A stretch of 6,526 bases of DNA from the NCBI GenBank assembly GCA_002733485.1, contig NVVU01000041.1:20529-27054 (forward strand), in the 5' to 3' direction. The stretch comes from Robiginitomaculum sp. Lineage in GTDB: Bacteria > Pseudomonadota > Alphaproteobacteria > Caulobacterales > Maricaulaceae. Under the pieces are notes generated by a model. That model ran no database searches. It was not told the origin of the DNA and saw nothing but the letters and a program-made list of their open reading frames with translations. The first letter of the stretch is position 1. Each line of letters opens with the position of its first letter. Below, piece by piece: positions 1-4,421 of the stretch. Position numbers and translations under genes: made by a program.

Positions 1-1454
1 TTCAGTTCTGCATCACCGTCATTCTCGGCGATAAAGGCATCAAGCTCGCCCAGGAAGGTCATGATCGGGCGACCACCATGCATGGCCAGTTTACGGCCCA
101 CAAGGTCCAGCGCCTGAACGCCATTGGCCCCTTCATAAATCATGCCGATACGGGCATCGCGGACAAATTGCGACATGCCCCATTCCTCAATATAGCCGTG
201 CCCGCCATAAATCTGCTGGGCGTTGGTGGCATTATGATAGCCGCGATCGGTGAGGTACGCTTTGATCACCGGGGTCATCAGCGCCATATAATCGCCAGCC
301 TTTTCGCGGACCTTTTCATCGGGGCTGAGATCTTCCAGATCACCATGCAAAGCGGTCCAGTACAAAAACGCGCGGCAGCCTTCGGTGATGGATTTATGCT
401 CCAGCAACATGCGGCGTACATCAGGGTGCACAATGATGGGATCAGCCGGGCCCTCGGGGTTTTTTGGGCCGGTCAAGGATCGGCCCTGAAGGCGATCATT
501 GGCGTAGATTACGGCGTTCTGATACGAGGCTTCGGCCTGACACAGTCCTTGCATGCCGGTGCCAAGGCGTGCAGCATTCATCATCACAAACATCAGGCGC
601 AGGCCCTTGTTTTCCTCGCCGATCAGAAATCCCGTGGCATCATCAAAATTCATCGTGCAGGTTGAATTGCCGTGAATGCCCATTTTGTGTTCGATCGAAC
701 CGCAAGAGACGCCATTGCGCTCACCCAATGAGCCATCATCATTCACCATCACTTTTGGCACAATGAACAGAGAAATACCCTTGGTGCCTGCTGGCGCCCC
801 TTCGATACGGGCAATCACCATGTGGATAATGTTGTCCGTCAGGTCATGCTCGCCGGACGAGATAAATATTTTCTGTCCGGTAATTTTATAGGTGCCGTCG
901 GCCTGGGGTATGGCTTTGGTTTTCAGCAGACCCAGATCTGTGCCACAATGAGACTCGGTTAAATTCATTGTGCCCCCCCATTCACAGGCGGTCATTTTGG
1001 GCAGGTATTTTTGTTTTTGCTCGTCTGTGCCGCCGGCCAGAATGGCCTCGACCGCGCCCCGGGTCAGGCCAGGATACATGGCAAAGGCGGTGTTGGCTGT
1101 GCTCATCATTTCGGAAACCGCAATGCCCAATACGTTTGGCAGGCCCTGGCCGCCAAATTCAGGCTCGGCCCCCAAAAGCGGCCAGCCATTTTCCACAAAC
1201 TGGTCAAAGGCGTCCTTAAAGCCCGGCGGCGTGGTTACCGAGCCATCTTCATGGCGGATGCAGCCTTTTTGATCGCCGACCTGATTGAGTGGCTGCAACA
1301 CTCCTTCGGCAAACTTGGCAGCCTCATCCATAATGGCATCGGCAAGATCGCGCGGGGCCTCGGAGAATTTTGGCAAATTCTCATACTGGCTAATTTCCAG
1401 CACTTCATGGAGCAGGAATTTCATATCGCGAACGGGCGGGGTGTAACTTGGCAT
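1..1454 (-). CDS. Large acyl-CoA dehydrogenase, partial (C-terminus outside window)
   Basis: FAD-dependent enzyme expected to oxidise an acyl-CoA to the 2-enoyl-CoA in the cytoplasm, passing electrons to ETF. The minus strand is open from ATG at 1454 to the window edge (484 codons), beginning MPSYTPPVRDMKFLLHEVL. The middle domain carries LTESHCGTDLG (about 165-175) and FISSGEH (197-203), the flavin-contacting strand region of the family. The C-terminal helical domain has QIYGGHGY (414-421) and IYEGANG (439-445); E441 aligns with the catalytic base of the YEG motif. Known family members of this type, with an extra C-terminal domain, run to about 590-600 aa, so roughly 110 residues are missing here. 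The group includes FadE-like enzymes and DmdC (3-methylmercaptopropionyl-CoA dehydrogenase); substrate cannot be assigned from sequence alone. The start is fixed by AGGAGA (1465-1460) five bases upstream. It lies 18 nt after the MerR gene and is probably cotranscribed with it. Confidence 0.93.
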   Translation of the reverse strand, partial: MPSYTPPVRDMKFLLHEVLEISQYENLPKFSEAPRDLADAIMDEAAKFAEGVLQPLNQVGDQKGCIRHEDGSVTTPPGFKDAFDQFVENGWPLLGAEPEFGGQGLPNVLGIAVSEMMSTANTAFAMYPGLTRGAVEAILAGGTDEQKQKYLPKMTACEWGGTMNLTESHCGTDLGLLKTKAIPQADGTYKITGQKIFISSGEHDLTDNIIHMVIARIEGAPAGTKGISLFIVPKVMVNDDGSLGERNGVSCGSIEHKMGIHGNSTCTMNFDDATGFLIGEENKGLRLMFVMMNAARLGTGMQGLCQAEASYQNAVIYANDRLQGRSLTGPKNPEGPADPIIVHPDVRRMLLEHKSITEGCRAFLYWTALHGDLEDLSPDEKVREKAGDYMALMTPVIKAYLTDRGYHNATNAQQIYGGHGYIEEWGMSQFVRDARIGMIYEGANGVQALDLVGRKLAMHGGRPIMTFLGELDAFIAENDGDAEL

Positions 1455-1472
1455 TGAGTTCTCCTGAGGGTC

Positions 1473-1928
1473 CTAATGTTCCAGCCGGGCGCGGGCCAAA
1501 GCCTCAAACGCGCGAGCACGTGATTTTAATTCTGCCGAGGGTTCCAGATCAGCTTGTCGGGCTTCCATCCAGGCGCATCCGGTTTCCAGTTCTTCAATGG
1601 CACCGTCAATGTCGCGGCGCTGTTGCTTCAGCACCTCAATACGGGCGCGAAAACGGGTTAGCCATACGCCCAGATGTTGCGGGCTGCCTGACGTGATGGA
1701 TTCAAGATCCAGCATTTCGCGGATTTCTTCGAGGCTGAAACCAACCCTTTTGCCGCGCAAAATCAGGCGCAGGCGGGCGCGATCAGTGGCAGAAAAAACC
1801 CGGGCCTGACCATGACGAGTCGGTGTCAGCAGGCCTTTGTCCTCGTAAAAACGCAAGGCTCTGGCGGTGACAGAAAATTCTTCTGCCAGCTCGGATATGG
1901 TCCAGGTACTGGATGCACTTTGTGGCAT
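1473..1928 (-). CDS. MerR-family transcriptional regulator
   Basis: A 151-aa DNA-binding regulator. The winged helix-turn-helix is at the N-terminus: ISELAEEFSV then TARALRFYEDKGLLTPTR (residues 11-38), the wing region with QARVFSATDRARL (41-53), and the family helix GFSLEEIREML (63-73). Residues about 92-118 form the expected dimerisation coiled coil. There is a single cysteine (C118), so the metal-sensing cysteine pattern of MerR/CueR/ZntR is absent. It is the first gene of an operon whose second gene is an acyl-CoA dehydrogenase. MerR proteins of this plain type (for example LiuR) control branched-chain amino-acid and acyl-CoA catabolism in proteobacteria, so a CoA-thioester-related effector is a reasonable inference. 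No Shine-Dalgarno sequence is seen before ATG 1928, and a -10-like hexamer sits 7 nt upstream, so the message may be leaderless. The family call is firm; the effector and regulon are inference. Confidence 0.93.
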   Translation of the reverse strand: MPQSASSTWTISELAEEFSVTARALRFYEDKGLLTPTRHGQARVFSATDRARLRLILRGKRVGFSLEEIREMLDLESITSGSPQHLGVWLTRFRARIEVLKQQRRDIDGAIEELETGCAWMEARQADLEPSAELKSRARAFEALARARLEH

Positions 1929-1935
1929 GGACGTG

Positions 1936-1964
1936 CTTGTATATAACGCTTACGTTAACGTCAA
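1936..1964 (-). promoter_or_regulatory. Putative promoter of the MerR-acyl-CoA dehydrogenase operon
   Basis: On the minus strand TTGACG (1964-1959) is followed after 17 nt by TACAAG (1941-1936), a 4/6 match to the -10 consensus. Transcription would start at about 1928-1929, at or one base before the ATG. A second AT-rich candidate, TATATA at 1945-1940, is too close (13 nt) to this -35 hexamer. The -35 hexamer overlaps the palindrome listed separately. Confidence 0.4.
1950..1964. promoter_or_regulatory. Palindromic operator candidate for the MerR regulator
   Basis: The core ACGTTAACGT (1952-1961) is a perfect 10-bp palindrome flanked by TT on the left and CAA on the right. It sits between and partly over the putative -35 and -10 elements of the operon, where MerR dimers bind. 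It resembles, from memory, the ACGT-repeat operators described for LiuR-type regulators; that likeness was not checked against a motif database. Autoregulation of the operon is the simplest reading. Confidence 0.5.
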
Positions 1965-1997
1965 GTGGGGAGTGAAGCGAACTGTGGTCTTGCCTGC

Positions 1998-2034
1998 TTT
2001 TCCTCGTCTTTCGACAAGCTCAAGATGAGGAAAA
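1998..2034. repeat. Imperfect hairpin repeat, TCGACAAGCTC-loop type, copy 1
   Basis: The left arm TTTTCCTCGTCTT (1998-2010) and right arm AAGATGAGGAAAA (2022-2034) pair over 13 positions with one G-T mismatch, around an 11-nt centre TCGACAAGCTC. The reverse complement of the centre differs at one position from the centre of the copy at 2192-2216, so the two are inverted copies of one element. Repeats of the type CTCATCCTTCGACAAGCTCAGG are widespread in alphaproteobacterial intergenic DNA. Confidence 0.75.
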
Positions 2035-2048
2035 GGGCTGAAAAATTG

Positions 2049-2127
2049 TGTCATTACCCGGCATGTCCGGGTAATCCAGTTCTATTTATGGTCGCTCTGG
2101 ATTGCCGGGACTAGCCCGGCAATGACA
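2049..2127. repeat. Double-hairpin (BIME-like) repeat, copy A
   Basis: Two units face each other. Unit 1: TGTC, then ATTACCCGG (2053-2061), loop CATGT, CCGGGTAAT (2067-2075), ending TCCAG (2075-2079). Unit 2: CTGGA (2097-2101), ATTGCCGGG (2101-2109), loop ACTAG, CCCGGCAAT (2115-2123), ending in GACA at 2127. Both stems are perfect 9-bp pairs. The outer TGTCATT/AATGACA and inner TCCAG/CTGGA make the entire 79-bp element one large inverted repeat. Its boundary motifs match the element at 6191-6274, so they form a family. Confidence 0.85.
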
Positions 2128-2191
2128 TGTGGGTTTTCACCTACCCAATCCGGCTAGCACCTAAAGCCTCATCCCGAAGACCACTCCACCC

Positions 2192-2216
2192 TCATCCTGA
2201 GCCTGTCGAAGGATGA
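2192..2216. repeat. Imperfect hairpin repeat, TCGACAAGCTC-loop type, copy 2 (inverted)
   Basis: TCATCCT (2192-2198) and AGGATGA (2210-2216) form a perfect 7-bp stem around GAGCCTGTCGA. Read on the minus strand the centre is TCGACAGGCTC, one base different from copy 1. This copy and copy 1 flank the double-hairpin element in opposite orientation. No T-tract follows on the minus strand, so it is not an obvious terminator for the gene at 2277-3257. Confidence 0.75.
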
Positions 2217-2276
2217 AGGCCCCCTCTCTAATCTTCGTTTGGCGATTTCCAATCGTAAGTTATATTAGCCGAACAT

Positions 2277-3257
2277 TCAAAGGTGGCGTGTGTCATCAGC
2301 ATTTTTTAGGCCGGCAATAAATTCAGGATCATGCAAAGCAAGTAAGATCAGCTCTTTTATATTTTCCTTCAAAAAGACACTAATCGTTTTTTGATCTTTT
2401 AATATTTTGTGTTTGTTCGGTTTTTCAAAATCAGGTTTGCCGCCATGAGCCAAAACACTTCTATAATCGTAGAGTATCCCCCAGATTTTAGGTGCAAGAT
2501 AATCACCAAAATAATCGCTTATAGGAATTTCTCGGGGGTATTTTTTTTGCAACAAATTCATCTTGCTTTTAATTTGGTGGGTGATGGAGTCTTTTTTTTC
2601 CAGGTCCTGCGGTTTATGGGTCACAAGAGCCTCTATTATTGAGAAATATAATATTGTTTTTGCTTTTAAATGTGTATTTATTAATTTGGTGGAATCAAAA
2701 ATTTCTATTGCATAATTAATAAATTCATATTTTTCATTCAACTCATCAATTGATCGAACTATATTGCAAATTTTTCCCAATTCTGACATAGAAATAGTGC
2801 TTGCATATTCCGTGCATTTTGGTGGTGTGGTATATTTTTCGGTTATGTGCGGTGGTGGTTTGGTGCACCCCCATTTCCTGCCTTGTTGATTATATTCGAA
2901 AAAAACCACCACAAAGCCGGTCTCAATATCCGGACTAAGCAGCATTAACGCCCTATCAATGTCGTGCATTCTATTTTCTTTATCATCGTAGTTGTAGGCA
3001 ATTACCCAATATTTCCATTGATCGCGTGGTAATTTTTCACCAGATCGCCGGATGTTTCCTGTTTCCTCAACAATAGTAAGTGTTTCGTTATACGCAGGCC
3101 ATGGCCATGAGCCATAATTGGACTGGGAGAGAATGTTTTCTATGATCTCAATTTCTTGATCGCGTGCATGGCGGAAGAAATATCCATCCAGTATTTCAAC
3201 TGGAAGATCGCCTTCAATTTCCAGATGCGTTACGATAAATGCGAATCCGCTTTTCAT
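2277..3257 (-). CDS. HEPN-domain protein (Apea-like), possible RNase
   Basis: A 326-aa soluble protein with no signal peptide or membrane segment. The C-terminal third is helical and carries SIIEALVTH (206-214), SITHQIKSK (224-232) and DYRSVLAHGG (264-273). The R266-x4-H271 spacing is the catalytic R-x4-6-H motif of HEPN ribonucleases, and the surrounding pattern fits the Apea-like HEPN group. The N-terminal about 170 residues, with WKYWVIAYNY (81-90) and MHDIDRALMLL (97-107), are not assigned to a named fold; I recall similar two-part proteins scattered through bacteria without known function. HEPN proteins act in toxin-antitoxin, abortive-infection and CRISPR-associated RNA cleavage. No antitoxin-like partner gene adjoins it. 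Base composition is strikingly AT-rich (12 G+C of 60 at 2641-2700) against 44 of 60 at 3541-3600 in the neighbouring GNAT gene, which suggests acquisition. No Shine-Dalgarno precedes ATG 3257. The HEPN call is good; RNase activity and a defence role are inference. Confidence 0.75.
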   Translation of the reverse strand: MKSGFAFIVTHLEIEGDLPVEILDGYFFRHARDQEIEIIENILSQSNYGSWPWPAYNETLTIVEETGNIRRSGEKLPRDQWKYWVIAYNYDDKENRMHDIDRALMLLSPDIETGFVVVFFEYNQQGRKWGCTKPPPHITEKYTTPPKCTEYASTISMSELGKICNIVRSIDELNEKYEFINYAIEIFDSTKLINTHLKAKTILYFSIIEALVTHKPQDLEKKDSITHQIKSKMNLLQKKYPREIPISDYFGDYLAPKIWGILYDYRSVLAHGGKPDFEKPNKHKILKDQKTISVFLKENIKELILLALHDPEFIAGLKNADDTRHL

Positions 3258-3264
3258 GTTGGCT

Positions 3265-3291
3265 ATGTTATCATGAAAATCTGTTGGTCAA
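3265..3291 (-). promoter_or_regulatory. Weak promoter candidate for the HEPN gene
   Basis: On the minus strand TTGACC (3291-3286) is followed after 15 nt by TAACAT (3270-3265), which ends 7 nt before the ATG at 3257. The spacer is short and both hexamers are imperfect, so the call is tentative. If right, the transcript would begin at or next to the start codon, consistent with the missing ribosome binding site. Confidence 0.3.
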
Positions 3292-3309
3292 GTAGGGTAA
3301 ATTCCAACA

Positions 3310-3339
3310 TTGTAGATTTCTGAAGTTCTGGCTTATGCT
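3310..3339 (+). promoter_or_regulatory. Weak promoter candidate for the GNAT gene
   Basis: TTGTAG (3310-3315) and TATGCT (3334-3339) are separated by 18 nt; each is a partial match to sigma70 consensus. The -10 hexamer ends 6 nt before ATG 3346, which would give a leaderless or nearly leaderless message. It lies in the 88-bp divergent spacer shared with the HEPN gene. Confidence 0.35.
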
Positions 3340-3345
3340 TTCCTT

Positions 3346-3912
3346 ATGACCGCACCAAAACCCACCCACCGTTTGGCCAAGGAGGCCGATTTACCGGCGC
3401 TGCATGTGTTGATGAACCGTGCCATCTCCGCGTTTTTGCCTGACTTTCTATCGCCTGAGCAGGTCGAAGCCAGCTTTGAGATTATGGGCGTGGATTCGCG
3501 CCTTATCGCTGATGACACGTATTTCATGGTGTTTGACGGGGACGAGCTGGCCGGGTGCGGGGGCTGGTCGCGGCGCGCAACGCTGTTTGGCGGCGATCAT
3601 ACATCGGGGCGCAATCCGCGCCTTTTGGACCCCAAAACCGAGGCGGCGCGGGTGCGCGCCATGTATACCGACCCGGATCATGGGCGCAAAGGCGTTGGGC
3701 GGCTGATCCTTTCCCTGTGCGAAGATGCCGCCCGGGCCGAGCATTTCACCCGTGTAGAGCTGGCCGCCACCGCCGCCGGTGTGCCGTTATATGAGGCATG
3801 CGGCTATAAACCCATGCGCGCCTGGGACGAGATCACCAGCAAGGGCGTACCCGTACCTTTGGTGCTGATGGGTAAGGGAATAACAAAAGAAAGTCATGGC
3901 CGAGTGCGCTGA
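3346..3912 (+). CDS. GNAT-family N-acetyltransferase
   Basis: A 188-aa cytoplasmic protein expected to transfer an acetyl group from acetyl-CoA to an amine; the acceptor is unknown. The GNAT fold is visible in order: HRLAKEADLPALHVLMNRAI (8-27) as the first strand and helix, YFMVFDGDELAGCGGW (59-74) as strands 2-3, and the acetyl-CoA pyrophosphate loop MYTDPDHGRKGVGRLIL (106-122), where RKGVG replaces the textbook Q/R-x-x-G-x-G in a way common to this family. RVELAATAAGVPLYEACGY (136-154) is the motif B strand and helix ending in the usual Y-x-x-x-G-Y/F pattern. Codon use is GC-rich and like the groESL and acyl-CoA genes, unlike the divergent AT-rich HEPN gene. ATG 3346 gives the normal family N-terminus, although no Shine-Dalgarno sequence precedes it. 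It ends 39 nt before the groESL promoter and shows no clear terminator. Confidence 0.9.
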   Translation: MTAPKPTHRLAKEADLPALHVLMNRAISAFLPDFLSPEQVEASFEIMGVDSRLIADDTYFMVFDGDELAGCGGWSRRATLFGGDHTSGRNPRLLDPKTEAARVRAMYTDPDHGRKGVGRLILSLCEDAARAEHFTRVELAATAAGVPLYEACGYKPMRAWDEITSKGVPVPLVLMGKGITKESHGRVR

Positions 3913-3951
3913 CGATCAGTCTGTAGATTTAGGAAATATCCGTTCTCATCC

Positions 3952-3980
3952 CTTGACTCAGAGGCTTCGCTTACCTACCT
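3952..3980 (+). promoter_or_regulatory. Heat-shock (RpoH-type) promoter of groESL
   Basis: CTTGACT (3952-3958) matches the CTTGA core of the sigma32 -35 element, and CCTACCT (3974-3980), 15 nt further on, is one base off the alphaproteobacterial CYTATNT-like -10 element. The predicted transcription start at about 3986-3988 lies just before the CIRCE element, the standard order for alphaproteobacterial groESL operons. A vegetative reading with TTGACT as the -35 hexamer has no good -10 at 16-18 nt. The consensus is recalled from the family. Confidence 0.55.
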
Positions 3981-3990
3981 CCCTGATGCA

Positions 3991-4017
3991 TTAGCAGCCG
4001 GGGCATGAGAGTGCTAA
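3991..4017. promoter_or_regulatory. CIRCE element (HrcA operator), imperfect left arm
   Basis: TTAGCAGCC (3991-3999), a 9-nt spacer, then GAGTGCTAA (4009-4017). The canonical CIRCE is TTAGCACTC-N9-GAGTGCTAA: the right arm is perfect, the spacing exact, and the left arm departs at two positions (CT replaced by GC). It is the operator for the HrcA repressor and here would also lie near the 5' end of the groESL message, 63 nt before the groES start codon. Confidence 0.88.
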
Positions 4018-4079
4018 CAACGTCACCCTGGTCGCTAATCTGGTTTTAATTTTGGACAAGCAATTCGGAGATGATTGAT

Positions 4080-4367
4080 ATGAAATTCCGTCCTTTGCAC
4101 GACCGCGTGCTCGTTAAGCGGATCGAAGAAGAAGAAAAGACGGCTGGCGGGATTATTATCCCCGACACGGCCAAGGAAAAGCCACAAGAAGGCGAAGTTG
4201 TTGCCGTTGGTGCTGGCACCAAAGACGACGATGGCAAGGTAACGGCGCTGGACGTCAAAGCTGGCGATCGCATCCTGTTTGGCAAATGGTCTGGTTCAGA
4301 AGTGACCTTAAACGGCGAAGAGCTGTTGATCATGAAAGAATCCGACATATTGGGCATTTTAGGCTAA
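4080..4367 (+). CDS. groES: Co-chaperonin GroES
   Basis: The 10-kDa co-chaperonin that caps GroEL as a heptameric ring and encloses the folding substrate. The 95-aa product begins MKFRPLHDRVLVKR, the family signature, and has the mobile loop at about 16-34 with GGIIIP (23-28), the hydrophobic tripeptide that docks on the GroEL apical domain. It ends ESDILGILG, matching the usual C-terminus. An upstream in-frame ATG at 4071 would add MID, but CGGAG (4066-4070) abuts that ATG and stands 9 nt before ATG 4080, so the shorter, family-typical start is chosen. It is the first gene of the operon under the RpoH-type promoter and CIRCE, 54 nt before groEL. Confidence 0.97.
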   Translation: MKFRPLHDRVLVKRIEEEEKTAGGIIIPDTAKEKPQEGEVVAVGAGTKDDDGKVTALDVKAGDRILFGKWSGSEVTLNGEELLIMKESDILGILG

Positions 4368-4383
4368 GCGCGGCGCGCTTGCC
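4362..4383 (+). other. Intercistronic RNA hairpin between groES and groEL
   Basis: AAGCGC (4366-4371), loop GGC, GCGCTT (4375-4380) form a perfect 6-bp stem; with one bulged U (4365) it extends by GGC (4362-4364) and GCC (4381-4383) to nine pairs. It includes the groES stop codon. No T-tract follows, so it is not an intrinsic terminator. In Agrobacterium tumefaciens a stem-loop at the same place is linked to heat-shock-dependent cleavage of the groESL mRNA; a similar role here is inferred from position. Confidence 0.6.
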
Positions 4384-4421
4384 TGAACCATCCACACTTA
4401 GACATAGAATAGGAAATTCCA

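Larger units (their letters stand above)
1929..2276. other. Gene-free stretch with operator and three palindromic repeats
   Basis: This 348-nt interval separates the 5' end of the MerR gene from the 3' end of the HEPN gene. The part next to the MerR gene holds its putative promoter and palindromic operator. The middle and far part holds two inverted copies of one imperfect hairpin (1998-2034, 2192-2216) around one double-hairpin element (2049-2127). A short CTCATCCCGAAG at about 2168-2179 resembles a decayed piece of the 2192-2216 repeat. No coding potential or tRNA is recognised. There is no T-tract hairpin that would be a convincing terminator for the HEPN gene, although the repeats could stop or stabilise transcripts. 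Confidence 0.7.

Noticed and set aside
78..665. A 195-codon plus-strand ORF
   Set aside because: It lies opposite the continuous acyl-CoA dehydrogenase frame, which has clear motifs throughout; the plus-strand translation has no recognisable family.
2053..2123. CRISPR array in the repeat cluster
   Set aside because: The repeats are inverted hairpin units with conserved boundaries, not direct repeats with regular unique spacers, and no cas gene is nearby.
2192..2216. Intrinsic terminator for the HEPN gene
   Set aside because: The stem is followed on the minus strand by GGGTGGAGTGG rather than a T-tract, and the sequence is a dispersed repeat.
4071..4079. ATG at 4071 as the groES start
   Set aside because: It would leave zero spacing to CGGAG and add MID before the universally conserved MKFRPLHDR start; ATG 4080 has 9-nt spacing.
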